Of a stretch of 64,000 nucleotides of DNA, positions 39,771-53,061 are shown in pieces. The position numbers and the translations under genes are program-made. Below the pieces are notes generated by a model. That model saw only the letters and a list, made by a program, of their open reading frames with translations. It had not been told where the DNA came from and did no database searches. This DNA comes from Istiophorus platypterus (lineage: Eukaryota; Chordata; Actinopteri; Istiophoriformes; Istiophoridae): contig CM029126.1 of the NCBI GenBank assembly GCA_016859345.1, positions 7,309,527 to 7,373,526 on the forward strand. The letters are read 5' to 3'. Every line of letters begins with the position of its first letter. Position 1 is the stretch's first letter.

Positions 39771-41150
39771 GTCCTGTTTACTGAATAGTGCAAGAGGAGT
39801 TTGCTATTTTAAATCTTCCATAGTCTATAGTCACTTTGTAGTCACCAGTCATTACTTCAAAATTATTTGTTGACAAGTTAACATAGTGTTAAATATCCTC
39901 CGTTAGCGATCTAAGCTGCCTATTTCATTTAACATTTGAGAACAACCAATTACCAATGTTGGTATTCCACCCACGTCTGTCAAGTTTGCTAATGTTAGCG
40001 CTGGTTCACAAAATATGTCTTTTTTTTTCATGTCATTTCTGCATGGACTGAGTCATCAGCAGTTGCTGCACATTGGTCATCCAGTATTAACAGTACTGTT
40101 ATCGTCATTCAGACCCAGAGAAACATGCCCAGTGGAGAACGCTTATGTAGTGAGTGCTGCACTTGTGCTCTCATCTAGATTTAGTCAGGATAAGTTGGTT
40201 ATGTTCACTAGACGAAGCCAGTAAAACTTAATCAGAAGACCGGGAGGAAATATTTCACCCCAACTGCGGCTGCATGCTGGAGCGTTTAAGTTGCAGGAAT
40301 CGCAGGCACACGAGGAACTTGACAGTGAGCTTCTGATCCGACACTCCCGGGGTGAACCTGCTGTCAGCAGGTTAGGTCCCGATGCGTGTATTAATGTCGG
40401 GCCTGGCTGTACAGCCCTGCATCTGCTGGCATTGAAGCAACGACGCCTGCCCGGAGATCACAGCACACCAGAACTGAGCTCAGGCCTAGCAGGCTGAGTT
40501 ACTGACAGTGTCATAAAAACATGGCTGTGTTGAGATCACGGGGAGTTTCATAAAGATAAATTGCTACTGTAGCTGGGAAAAATAATAGGAGTTCACGGCC
40601 TCAACCAACTCATAATGGTTCATTGTATCTGGAATCTGCTTTGAGGCATTTCCTTGCTGATTATGTCAATTGATGTATAGAGAGCTCTATGTATCGGAGG
40701 AGTTGACATGATTTCATTCTTCATCCACTCCAAACTGTCATCAGCTGGTGAAGAGAGTCATCTCACAGCAGAGGACAGGAGGACGGGACATCTGAGTCGA
40801 AACATCCTTTGTTATCATCACCAACAACTTCCTACTCTTCCCCTCCCGGATTAAAACAAGTCCCCCTCAGAGGGCATGAACACATCATCAAGCCTCTGTG
40901 AAGGGATTATAGCCAAGATGATGAAAAACTGGTTGCAAAATGTATGACGAAGCAGGGGGATTATAAGGGATTGTACTCTATTCTACTGTAATGATTCAAT
41001 CACAGGCTGATGGAATACAAGGCAAGGGTCACATTAGCTGCACCCGGATGGGGCTCCAAACTCCTCCGCTTCGTTCCTTCTTAACATTCGTCACTGTTTG
41101 GATCCTTTAACTCTCTGTTTACGTAATCTGTGATCACCGATCCGTCTGCA

Positions 41151-41187
41151 GTGACGTAGAGCCGGAGTCACTCTGACGATGACGTCT
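41151..41187 (+). promoter_or_regulatory. Two CRE-like half-site motifs (tgacgt)
   Basis: gtgacgtag at 41151 and gatgacgtct at 41178 lie within 37 bp in a locally CpG-containing stretch inside the intron. TGACGT is the core of the CREB/ATF site. There is no promoter or open frame beside them; binding is unproven. Confidence 0.15.
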
Positions 41188-41396
41188 CCGCAACCTTAGA
41201 CATGCCGCTTGGTTTGTAGTAATCAGTGTTTGGCAGTTTTAATCACAAGTGTTTCCTGCCAAGCTCTTAAGCTCATGGTGGTATTAGGGAGCAGATGCTA
41301 TATTCACTTGTTTTAGGGACTATAAATATACAGTATTTTTATTCATTTATTTTTTTTTTAGCTTTGCCTCTTTGCAGACCGTCACCACTCTCAGCC

Positions 41397-41492
41397 TTAA
41401 AGGGGCAATGTGCGAGAACTGGCCAACTGTTGAATTCATTCTCCAAACAAATAGAGGGCAGCATATTACCAGAAAGTTGGGGTGTCCACCCC
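41397..41492 (+). repeat. 'aaggggcaatgtg' dispersed repeat, + copy
   Basis: It contains aaggggcaatgtgcgagaac, gaattcattctccaaacaaa and cagcatattaccagaaagtt followed by ggggtgt. The same blocks are found inverted at 52965-53061. The element probably continues downstream to about 41700, where I have no second copy for comparison. Confidence 0.85.
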
Positions 41493-44400
41493 TATCATTA
41501 GAAATGGCAATACACTCATTGGTTGCTCCGCCCTCCTGGCCATGAGGAGCACCGGGAAAAATACCAGCGGGCCATTGCACTGGTGAGCCAGTGGACTTTC
41601 AAAAAATCTGTAGTTCTCACCAGCTCCCTGGCCACTCACAACCCTCCCCCTCACGTTGAGCTCACATTAGCTTGGATAAATCTAACCTCAGCATAGCGCA
41701 GTTGTTGACATGCTGCCAAACGTGCATGTGATTTCCACATAGGTTTACGTTGCAGTCTGATGTTGCAACGAAGTGATTTTACAAGACAGGATGGGCTGGG
41801 GCTAGCTGGTTAGTGTGCTGACTAAGTTAGATATCTGTGGGATATAATACATGGATGTCAAAACATCAAAACTGTTATTTCTTCTTTCTGTTATTTATAT
41901 CAACCATTTTTGTTAATATATAAATGTTTTAAACTAAAACCCTTACTTAGTGTCCCTTTTAATATTTCACTAAGCTGAAGGGTCTCACAATTACTCCTTT
42001 TCTAGTTTTAAGACGCCCGCTCATCTTTTGGTTCATCTCAGACTTCCAGGTTTCTCAATGACATTCCCCAATTTAAATTCCCCTCAGATCCCGTTTGCCA
42101 GGAACATTTAGTTTTTGTCTCCGTGCTCATTCATCATTCACCACTAAGTCTTCTGATATTGCCTTTTGTGTTCCATTAAAACAGACATTTGTGTTTACAT
42201 GTCGGAGTATTCTCTGCCTGGTGTTCTCCCAGAGCTGCTGTTGTCTTGCTCCTTCACACACTGGCAGTCCACAGAGCATAAATCTTTTCCTTCCTGTAGT
42301 GAGCATCATAGCTTGAACCGTGTGAACTGGCTGTGGGAGCGTAGCAAAGACTTAACAGCAGCACAGGTTGACCCCTGGAGCTTATAGTGTCTTTCAAGCT
42401 CATGTGCACATGCACTTTCACCCTCAGCATTCTTTCAGCATCTGTGCACTATCAGTGTCGGCAGAAAACTACTCTCCTGTTTCATTGCCATGCAGCTTCA
42501 ATAAGTCACTGCAAGGTGGGGTTCAGATTCTCTGTGGTGGCTCTTGGAGTGAAGAGAAAGGAGGAAGGTGGTGGCAAAATGAATACGTAAAGTTGCGTGA
42601 TGTATTTTCCTTCTGCTCTTGTATCCTGCCGCGAGGGTTGGAAGAACTTTAACACTGAGCCCGACAGTCTGGCAAGCACTTGAGAGATTGTAGCGGGGTT
42701 GTGAAAGGTGCTAACAGCCTCTGGCATCCTGGAAACAGAAGAGGGTGACACTGAAATAAACAGAGGAATGGGTGAAGCAGTGATATAGAAACTGGTATTG
42801 TGTAATGTGGACAACTGTATTAAATGTCTAAGTCGCATTCCTCTTGAAACTATAATCAGAAAGTTTGCATTTCCTGCTGTAATTGAGTGTGAAATTGCAG
42901 GTGAGGGAGCAGCAGTACCTTCCAACATACATACAAGTGGTTTCTAATGGACTTTAAACAGACTGATTAAAAATGTGGAAAAGTTCATGTCTTTTCCTTA
43001 ATTGAAATGTGCTTTTAAAAAAATAATCCTGCAGTTTCACTTAACCACAAATGCCAGGAGTTATGAATCTTTCTTTGCTGCCTATAAGAAACCCAGTAGA
43101 GTTGTGTTCTCCTTCAGACGAATTGCTAACTCGATGTACAAAAGAGCACATGCATATGAACATAAACTTCAGATGTGCACACACATACGTAGCAAACAAA
43201 CCTTGGTACCTCCAGGTTCTTCCCTTACCTTTTAAATGCCTGCAGGGCAACGCAAATGATGCGGAGCGGTTGCTCTTTTAAGATGGCTGATTTAATTTCT
43301 CCAGTTGACGGGTGCTCTTTGTCAACAGGTTATTACAGCTCTCCTAAATTGGTTGGGCTGCACATTTTTCAGTGCACAACTAGTGAGCTAGAAAGCTCCA
43401 TTCAGATGAGATAAAGCCTGGCAGATAGGATGGGAAGCACTGCCTTGTTTTATCTCCAGAAGAAATCAGGGACTTCTATCAAGTTTACATGCAAAACCTG
43501 AGACTGAAAAGCTAACGCATTCTTCATGGTGCTGACCTTGGTCTTAATAATTCCTATATTGTTTACTCTTTTTTTCTCTCTCTCTTTTTTTTTTTTTTTT
43601 TGCTTTTCTGGATTTAAGTTGGATGACCTTATGACTGCCTGATTGTTGCCGTGGTCCCCGCTGCTGAGCGTCTTTATCAACTGCCTAATCAGAGCCTCTA
43701 GCTTTAGCTGTCATCTCCCATCAGGTTTTGAGGGCTGACAGAGCATCAGAGGCATGATCCCCTCTCTCCTACTGTACTGACGTGTCTGTTGATCAATGCA
43801 AGAGAGAGGCTTTTGGGAGATGGAGGAGGTGATGGGTTCAATAACAGTGTGTGCGGTGTATAATCTCATCTCAGAGGCTGTCATATCAGACAGGGATGCT
43901 GCTCTGACACAGCTCGATCTCCCAGAGTGGCAAATTAGATTGCTGCAATTAGATTGATGTGTGTACCGCTTGAAGTCTGGAGCCCATCTAACCATGTCTG
44001 GACAGTTTGTATTTTGTATTTGTTTGTGATTGCATTAATGTTTGCCAAGGTGTGTTGATTGGGTACTTAGTCTTTGACACTTTGGTAGTTTCTTGATAAT
44101 CCTTGAAGGAGCCAGTTACCAAATATCAAACTCTGCTTCCATACTGTAAAATTAACAATCAACAGATGTGGTGACCTGTCTGTTCTTTTAAACTCCTTAA
44201 CAGGGCCTTGCTTCTTGACTCTTATGTGAAACAGTCTAAATCACAGTGTCACAGATGCATATATTGCTGCCTTTATTTCAGCTGACTTATTTCCGCTTTT
44301 AACAAACGAATAACATGGCAGCATTGCTGATTCTAACATGAGCTCAAAGGCTGTACTGATACTCAATTCTCCACACATTTACATCATGTAAAACCTTTTC

Positions 44401-47400
44401 CACCTTTTTCTTTTACCACAGGGGATTATGTCATCTAATTAACCATAATATATCCAAAAATAATTGCACCAAAAAATGAAATTGTTCATAATTCACAAGT
44501 CAAAGGAAAAAATTAGTCAAAACTGGTGCAATTATCTCCAAGCCACCGATACTGGAAAACAGACTTCTTTGCCAATTGGATTTTTATACAAATCTTGAGA
44601 CTTGTCTAAAAATATCAGAAGGAGGAAATTAGAATCAGCTCTCATTAAAGCTTATTGTTTCAAAATAAATTACAGCAGCTCAGAAATTATTGCGAGACTG
44701 ATATTGTCTCCCTCTAACAATTATTCTTCAGCTGCCTATTGCAACATGCAGAGACTAAACACTGATACACTTTAAAATAAAGGATTCCTGCTGTCCGTGA
44801 CTGTAGAAGAAGCCTCTGGCTCAGTCGTCTGCTCCTCAGCAGACCTCGTAATGGAACAAATTCATTTTAACTCTGACTCTAATGTGCCTTCATCCATCAA
44901 TTCTCTGTCCCTTCCTTTGTCTTTCCAACCAAGTGCTATCACACTGTAGGGCACAAAGCACCATTAGATGCAAGTCCTTTTATGGTACAGTTCGACTGTG
45001 TGATTACCATAATGGTGAAAATGGATGGGAACAGAGAGAGGGCTGTGTGGGGGGAGATGGGATACAATCAACAATTGTTGCCTCTAATTTTGTCCATGAT
45101 GTCCATTCTGGGGACTAAGTGGTTCTGTAGGGAATGTAGTGTATGCGCACACATGCTAAGCAAGATATTTGTATGCACAGAACTGGTAGCCGTGGCAGCA
45201 CGGAAGTCATACAGATGTATTTACAGAATAAGGAAGGAGTCAACTTAATTTTTCAGACACGCAGTACTGCCATAGACAAACTGTACACCCGTACAAAATG
45301 TTCTTTTTCAAATGACAGTCAGATATCAAATAGCTATATATCAATGTATGCCCTAACTGAGGCAAACACACTCCAGTTTAATAGAAAAGAGTAAATCCAA
45401 AAAAGGAAAACTGAGGTTTTCAGATATAGGATTGTATCATGATTGAAAATTACAGAAAGGTGCTAAATGGATCGTGGTGAGATATTTTTCTCAAGTGCTG
45501 TTCTGCAGGTCAAGAATTAACCTCAAACCTCAGCTTTTAAGGCGAAACAATTTTGAGACAGCTACAATTCCATGCCTGCTGATGAGGTTCATTTCATATG
45601 TTTGAAAGCTCCAGAGCAGCCATTCAAGAAATTGTTTCAACTGGAACAGAATAGATTTAAAAAATTACAATGAGGGAAGACAGGGATGGTAAATGGGTTC
45701 TTGAATGCTACAAATAACTATGTTCACTGAGAGCTGGGCTGATTTCTGAGCTGTCCCATATTCCTTCTTCATCTTCCACTGCTCTTCCCTGGACAGGGGT
45801 GCTGAATCAATGTCTCAAATGCAACACAGCTATGTATGTTCCTTGTAGCAGGGTCAGCTTTCCTTAGCCTTAGGATATAAACCATGTGTCTCAGTGAACA
45901 GACATCTCCAAGCAGCCTTGGCTTGTCCGGGCTCACTTCAAATACGCCTCTAATTCATGTCTAAAGAAAAGTCTCCAGGACCAGGTGATGAGTGATTTGT
46001 AGCACGGAGGCCATCAAAATTCATTGCACACTCCTTGGCTGCATGCTGTGTTTGCAGTATTACTTGAGAATTGATCATCTCAACGGTTGATTGGAGGATG
46101 GGAAATACATTGAAGGCACAAGAGAACAAATGTGCAGTCTTGAGTGAAAAGATTCCATTGAGCATGTCTAATGAGCCCCATGTACACACTGTTGTAGTAT
46201 GAAGTAACTGGTAGAAAAGTCTTTACAATGATAATCAGTGGGATTAGTTTCCCCCTATTACATCATGTAGCAAGGGTAGGATGGGATCTGAAAGTACTGT
46301 ATCTTATAGTTGCAGCTGCTGAAGAATGTCTTAGTGCAAGTTCCTTCTGATAGAGGCACTGTCAGTTTTTGCTGGCTTATCTTTGGGCTTTGGCCAAGCT
46401 GTTTGGACCCTGCGGTCAGAAAGACTTTAGTGTTTGTGGGGATACCTTCAAACACGAGCAGCGGAAACTCTGTATGAACAAATCAAGGTGGAAGCCGAAG
46501 CAAACAGGCCATGTTGTGAGAGATGCCACATTACAATGGTGGCGTTTCAAATGTAAACCTGCACAACAAGACTTTGCTGTATGAAAAGGATTTCAATTTT
46601 CAATCTTACAGAACCTGTTGCATGTTGAAAAATGTCGTCAAGATAAAGCTTATCATTTCTAAAACTTTCAAAAAAACAATTTCAGCCCAGTTTTGATAGA
46701 CAGCCAGATGTCTTTTTAACCTGCAAACTGCAAACACTACACTTCCTGGGCTGCTTTTACCAGCTGCTCTGAGAGTTAACTTTAAACTCTGAAAACAATG
46801 AAAACCCAAAACTGAAATGGTTTGTTGAGCCCGACCTCCTCCTCATGCAGTTGTAGTGAAGTTTCTACTGGAACATCCAACTATTTTTTCCCTTTGCTTC
46901 CAACGGACAAGAGTCATGTATGCAAAAATGCACTGTTAAGGGGCATTTGCTGAAACGACTGGTGCTGTTGCTGAAGGACAGCCTCTGATTGTCGAATGCA
47001 ATTTGCCCGGACACCTCTTCTTATGCTGTTGGTGAAAATGCATTCAGTTCACATTTGGCATTGCAGTTATAGCGTTGCTGCGAAGAACAAAAGGTAAATG
47101 CTGGTTTTCTTTGTCAAAACCTCAAAACCTTGGCAGATAGTGTGTATTTTTAAAATGATATGCGTCATTAGTCTTGGTACATCCAGTTGATCCTCCCTCC
47201 CCACCTATTATTGATGTTTCTTTACTCAACTGGCATCTGCTCTTCAAGGAGACTTAAGCACAGAGTTGGTATAGTTTTTTAGAAAAGTCCATCCTGATTG
47301 ATGGACATGACATTTCTTGCTCTCAATTTCTCCCTATCTTTTTCATGTTCAGCTCAGTAACGCTACTTAATCCTGCACCCTCTAAACTCACTTTCTTCTC

Positions 47401-47978
47401 CTCCACCATTGCTCCTTTGGTGCTCTCCATCCACTCACCTACACTCTGCTCACCTTCAGAGTCATCTCCCTAGTGCACTTTATCTGCGGTGCAAACCGTG
47501 TGACCTGAATAGCAAACAGCCAGATATCATTAACATCACACAGACACACCGGCTTGCTAACCCTGTCTCTCCGGTGCCAGGTAGCATTAGCGCTAACAAG
47601 ATGCTCATTGCCCTGGCGATTGATAATTGGATACTGGCAACCACTGGTAACAGGGCAGTGTAATTATTGTGAATCCCAGCGTCTGCATCAGTTATTATCA
47701 CTTTGACGATGGTAACAGGATGACTTATTGATCACATCTAATATTTTATTCTTCTGTTTGTGCCTTGAGTCACAAGCAGAAATGAGAAGGCTTTAGCTCG
47801 GATTGAAGTCCAGTTTTTCCATGGCTGCGTTAAATCACTGCATCTCTGGAATTTGATTATTTTCAGTGGAATTTACAATGAACATCAGATGACATTTTAA
47901 GAATTTCAGCATATATTTAGCATGCACAGTGTAGACTATATGCTGGTTAAATGAAATTAGAAAAGAAATGTTCTCTGA

Positions 47979-48008
47979 ACCATCCCCTGAGGGATTAAAT
48001 AAAGGAGT
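47979..48008 (+). repeat. 'cccctgagggattaaataaag' motif, first copy
   Basis: The 30-bp block ac(c/t)atcccct(g/a)agggattaa recurs at 51424-51453 with two differences, and similarity continues weakly for about 20 bp. It resembles a 'gggattaataaagt' retroposon-tail sequence that I recall from fish. Confidence 0.55.
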
Positions 48009-48029
48009 AATTTGTCCAGATACATATCA

Positions 48030-48270
48030 GGTGTGTGTGTGTGTCTGGTATCAACACTGGCCTTGTGGGGAACAATGGTCCTCATGGTGACCAAAGGGTT
48101 ATATTGTGAATGAAGGTTAGGTTAAGGTTAGGGTTAGGCATGAATTGGTTATGGTTAAGGGTAGGGGGTTAGGGTTAGGCTGTCCACAACGAATTGAAGT
48201 AATTGCAATATCCTAACGAGGGTACCTGCGCAAACGTGTGTGTGTGTGTCTGTGTGTGTGTGTGTTTAGA
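48030..48270 (+). repeat. Telomere-like GGTTAGGG repeat element bounded by GT tracts
   Basis: It reads gtgtgtgtgtgtctggtatc, aacactggccttgtgggga, then a run of ggttagg and ggttaaggg units (48114-48180), ctgtccacaacgaattgaag, and finally a GT tract. I recall a similar composite repeat from several fish genomes. The vertebrate telomere unit TTAGGG occurs here interstitially and degenerate. Confidence 0.75.
48236..48266 (+). repeat. GT microsatellite at the end of the telomere-like repeat
   Basis: Two gt tracts split by a single c, abutting the element described at 48030-48270. Confidence 0.9.
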
Positions 48271-48823
48271 GAAAAGAGGAAGCGAGACCAAGGCTAGTAA
48301 AATCACAGTACACAAATGAGCTGTGGTGTGTGATTGATCATGCGGACTGAGGCCGTCTAATGTTAACCCCCGACCGACACTGACTGGCCTGTGACAGCAA
48401 TGATGAATGAACATCCACCAGCCAATATCTCACTAATGGCTTTCCTTGTACTTTGCTTGCCTAAAACACAAACACCTGCACACTGACATTCTTGCAAACT
48501 TCTCACTTGCATGTCTACACTTAATCTCTACCTTTTAATACTGGTGCACAAGGGATATAAGGATGATGATACACTTTGAGCAGCAGGAATGTAATTTTTA
48601 TCAAAAGAAACTGACCGCTGATATTTAATAGGGATTAGGTAATATATTCATCAAAATGTATTATTTATTATCGATTTCTGTCTTTTCTGCATTTCTCTGA
48701 ACTCCAGTCTTAATTCCAAATGATCTGATTACGGTTCTTCAGTTTATTATACCATGTCTGTGAGAATGTTGGGGTTTTTTTTTGTTTGTTTCTTTGTTTG
48801 TTTTTACATGTGAAATGTTTAGC

Positions 48824-48882
48824 CTAGTGCAAAAAGAAATGGTTGACAAATCAGTTGGTTGATCAACAGAAAATAAACATTG
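48824..48882 (-). repeat. Fragment of the 'tctataaaatgtcaga' family
   Basis: On the minus strand it reads ttattttctgttgatcaacc followed by aactgatttgtcaacc, which resembles the tail of the family. It is too short to be certain. Confidence 0.4.
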
Positions 48883-49098
48883 CTTAACGTTTTTCTGTAA
48901 TACATCATTTTTATTTTATTTTTTTATATATATATGTTAGATCAGTTCCCCAGCTGTTGCCTCGAGTTTGATCATGTTCTGAGTGCTACCAGGTTGTATG
49001 GGGTCTACATTTTTATGTGCTTTTATGCACCTAACCTTGCCAATATCGGTCTTGTAGAGCCAGTAGGAGTACTTCCAAGATGGGTCAAAGTCTGTCCT

Positions 49099-49100
<2 letters not shown>

Positions 49101-49177
<77 letters not shown>
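49101..49177 (+). repeat. Very long GT microsatellite
   Basis: About 38 uninterrupted gt units, the longest pure dinucleotide tract in the window, followed by poly(G). It is likely to be highly polymorphic. Confidence 0.97.
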
Positions 49178-49178
<1 letters not shown>

Positions 49179-49301
49179 GGGGGGGGCAGCCCTAACAGCA
49201 GGAGAGCTGCTGGAGCTCTGGCCAGGACTTAGTTTTCCCTGCCATCAGCAACAGAGCTGCTAGCATCTTCACCGCTGTCGCCAGATTGCATGCATTTAAA
49301 A

Positions 49302-49343
49302 AACGCTGATATTATTTATTATTTAACGCTTATATTATTTATT
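49302..49343 (+). repeat. Short 23-bp tandem duplication
   Basis: The motif aacgct(g/t)atattatttatt occurs at 49302 and again at 49325, with one mismatch. Confidence 0.8.
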
Positions 49344-50847
49344 CTGACTTTCAGACGTTTGGGGTCGATGCCTATTCGTCTTCGGTTTTAGAGGGATTTA
49401 TAACACTTGTTGGAAAGCTTTTATTGCACTTAATGTAACGAGCTGTCAACATTTCTCTCCTCTGCTAAACTCGGCTCTGTTCTCTGTGTTTGGGGAGGGC
49501 TGAGGACACACGGCCATGGTGAAACAGGAAGCAAAAGAGAGGAGAGATCCAAGTGTTGCCATGAAGTGTTACTTCATGGCAAATTTCATGGAATAAAATG
49601 TAATTTGTAATATGCACAATGTGAGTCTATTATATCTAAAACTAGATATTGGCGTTTTCTCTACAAGACCACAAGACGCTAATAAAGCAAAACTTGTCTT
49701 AGTTGACCCTGTACTTGAGTGGTGTGATATCCCTAACAAAAGTGCAATCAACCAAATTATGCAAACCAATCGACATGCAGTGCTCTAAGAGCCTCTCAAG
49801 GTTTTGGGCCCCAGGGCAGTTCATTCATCGGCAATTGCACCCTGTACAGTATTTTGAAACTGATACCTTTACTTTTCTTTACTTTATCTATCATAAATGG
49901 CTCTGACCAAATTCAAAACTATGCTCGATGTGAAGTATCTTCTTCCAATAAAATGTCAATCTTCCCCGTCATTTGTATTGGTTGTCATTATCTGGTGCAT
50001 CCTCAGTTTGTTAATAAAGATTGGGTTTATTGTCTATTTTTGAGCCTTACTAAATGCATTCAGGACATTATAATGCATACGAATTCAAAGAGGTCCTGTG
50101 TTGTCATGGACGTCAGTATGTGCAGGTTTATCAGTCTTTATAAAAACACAATAGAACAAACCTATTGCCCCCTTCTTCAGAGAATCCCCCAGGGCTCCTT
50201 ATATTTGTTGCACAGGGCTACAGAAATAAATAGGGTCTTAGACCATGGAAGCCGAAGGAGTACACCATGATGGATTGATCTGCTCCATATATCCTCAGAG
50301 TCAATCAATCATCTTAGCTTTGGTTGCTGTTTTCACTAGGAATTTTCCACACTCGGCTGCTCTGCCTGCAGCCACAGAGAGCTACCTCTGGGGCTGGATA
50401 ACCAGAGGGCATTAGATATCTGATTACAACCCTCCTCTCAGTTGTCACCATCAGTATTTGTCATTGAATATAAGATAGGTCTGTTCACTGAGCAAACTAA
50501 AAAAAAGGTTCCCTTCCCACATAATACAGTCAAAGTTTAAGTTACATTTAAAAAATGGGCCGGATTTGCTTCTTCTGTAACATAAGCAGAAACAGGAAGT
50601 CTTCCTGATATAATACACCAACATACATCTGACACTGCATATGTGCTAGAACATGGATAACATCATTGACAGATGGTACTATAGAGTGATGTGAACTACA
50701 TATGTCTTGCTCCAGGCTAGTACTGCCCTCTCTACGACACGATGAGGTGAACTGCCGGCAGGAAAAACCATGGCAAGATGAGTTTTCAAAAAATGGAAAG
50801 TGTGGTTGATTGGAACTGAATAATTACAGCCATGGCACAGCAACTGT

Positions 50848-50867
50848 AAAAAAAAAAAAAAAAAAAA
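50848..50867 (+). repeat. Poly(A) run
   Basis: 20 consecutive A. No processed pseudogene or retroposon is recognisable upstream. Confidence 0.9.
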
Positions 50868-51423
50868 GTATTACTAGCTTTATGGGACAAGACATGGAAA
50901 GCTTAAAGCCCCTATTTCTCTGCCACTGAACCTAGAAATAGTTCTGGATTTGTGGCCAAAGCATATGACACCCATCACTCAGTCAGGACAAGTCATTGAT
51001 CCTTGCCCCACTTGCCCTTAGTCACCCCGACGGACCTCATCCGCTAATCCATAGTGGAGCCATGGGGATGAGGTGAAAGGTCAGTGGTGGTGAAAGTGTC
51101 CCTCTCATGGCAGTGTTAAGTGCAGCAATAAATACTATAGATAGCATGGCCCTTAGAGTGGATACTAATTAAGAATGAAAATACTCCAGAGGATGACGAG
51201 AGCAGAGCTGTTCATTGAAACTGACTTATACAAACCTGTTGACAGTCAGCGAGTTTGATGTCTGTTCTAAGTTGTTGAGATCACATTAGACAGGACAGAT
51301 TTCGGCCGTCCACGGCTTTGCAAAGTCTGACTGTAAGGCACCGTTCTACTGCTGAATAACTATGAAATAATTTGTCAAGAGAAATATTTGTGCACCAAAA
51401 TAGAGCCAAAATTTCACCTCTCA

Positions 51424-51453
51424 ACTATCCCCTAAGGGATTAAATAAAGGAGT
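51424..51453 (+). repeat. 'cccctgagggattaaataaag' motif, second copy
   Basis: Matches 47979-48008 in 28 of 30 positions, same orientation, 3.4 kb apart. Confidence 0.55.
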
Positions 51454-51933
51454 GGTTTATCCTGATGTACATATATTAGCAGGCTCTGTTCTAATTGTGC
51501 ATGTTTCATTTTGATTTATGAAGCAAAACACCAAACATTTGCTGGTACTGTCTTTTTTAATGAGGATTTACTGTCTTTCTTTGTCTCTATTTGAAGATGC
51601 CACTTTGGGCTCTTGGAACCGATTGCGTCTTTTTTCTTTTGACATTTTTAGATTAAACAATGTATCAATTAAACCTGCATCGATTTATTTTTTTTGGCCA
51701 CTTTTGGGCTTCGGGGACATCTGAAAGATGCTATTGACAAACCATTAACATATTATCCCCTTATAATGGTAATCTGGCAAACATGTTACACCAACACTTA
51801 TCTACTTACACATCATGCAGATAAGGAGCAGAGAACATTTTCAAACATTTGGAGTGTTTTTTCTGGGCACCTGAGGACTGAAAGTACAGTGTTCACTTCC
51901 CCTTTTGCTCTCTTTTGCTCTGCATAAACTCCC

Positions 51934-52064
51934 AAAGGGAAATCTGGCTCTCTTGCTGCTAAATGCTCCACTCTGTTCATCAGTTAGTTGTTGACTTTGC
52001 CTTTTGGGTAGGCAGTGTACATTCAGATTTTAGAAAAAAAACAGAAAATGGCTGCTTGCTGTGT
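51934..52064 (+). repeat. 'aaatgctccactctgttca' dispersed repeat, + copy (partial)
   Basis: It contains aaagggaaatctggctctct, gctaaatgctccactctgtt and ggcagtgtacattcag, matching the core at 35148-35345. It may extend 5' to about 51690. Confidence 0.65.
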
Positions 52065-52964
52065 CTTACAACAATGAAGTTATCAGGCTATAACTCATTT
52101 CTGAAATCCCCTGTAGAGCTCAGGGAAACTATAGAGATGTGATAATTCTCTGGTGACAAAAAAACCAAAAAACAACAGAATAATAAAGGCGACGGAGAAC
52201 ATAAATAAATAAAAAATGCTAAAGAGGCTTGTTTCATTTCCGCATTTTGTGTTTTGTTGCCCAAAGGTCTGGTTATCATTTGCATATTTGGTGAGCTTTA
52301 ACAATAATTCCCGATAAAAAGATCAGACTTTGATGTGCCATGTTGCTGCGTGGTTGCATCAGGTCAATTCAGCCATCTCCTCCAGAATAGGTTGTTCTCA
52401 GGGATGAACATAAAGACTTTTCATCACTTTTCTCATTTAACCAGGTCAGTTTCCACACTATTGCATTTTCTTTTTTCCCCAAGTAATCTACAATTTAAGC
52501 CCCCAAGCAGTTTTGATTCACAGTCTGTTTAGTCACAGTTTCTTGTTATTAAACTTCTAAACCGTAATTTGGCCCTCAACACTTTTACGGTAATTCATTA
52601 AGGATAATGTTTATTTTTGATATGTGCCAAGATGCGTCTGTGACATTCAGCCACATTTGCATAATACTGGGCCATATGAGAATGAAAATGGGCTGTGGAA
52701 TTTCTCATAAAGCCACCAGGACGGAATAAACAACTCTTAGCATTTCTCATTTAATTTGAAAAAAAAATCTAAAAAGAATGGCGTCAAATGAGATTTCTAA
52801 AGACACACAAAGTAACTGTACACACCCAAACATACACACAGGCAAATTTTACACATGCTAAGTGTATTTACACACACAGTTAAAGGGGAAATACGTAAGT
52901 AGTTTTGAAATTTTCAGAAATTATTAAATGAAGATTGACAAAGAGTTAATTTCTTTGTTTCGTT

Positions 52965-53061
52965 AAATAGGGTTCGACACCCCAACTTTCTGGTAATATG
53001 CTGCCCCCCATTTGTTTGGAGTATGAATTCAAAAGTTAAAGTTCTTACACATTGCCCCTTG
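52965..53061 (-). repeat. 'aaggggcaatgtg' dispersed repeat, inverted copy
   Basis: The minus strand reads aaggggcaatgtgtaagaac, gaattcatactccaaacaaa, cagcatattaccagaaagtt and ggggtgtcg, closely matching 41397-41492. The stretch to 52880 may belong to the same element. Confidence 0.85.

Noticed and set aside
42506..42928. 140-codon open frame on the minus strand
   Set aside because: No recognisable domain, no promoter or splice context; probably chance.
48934..49263. 109-codon frame with a cysteine/valine run
   Set aside because: The run is the GT microsatellite at 49101-49177 read in frame.
49854..50270. 138-codon open frame on the + strand
   Set aside because: No recognisable motif and no convincing paired splice signals. 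A reverse-transcriptase fragment was considered but no catalytic motif or typical block is present.
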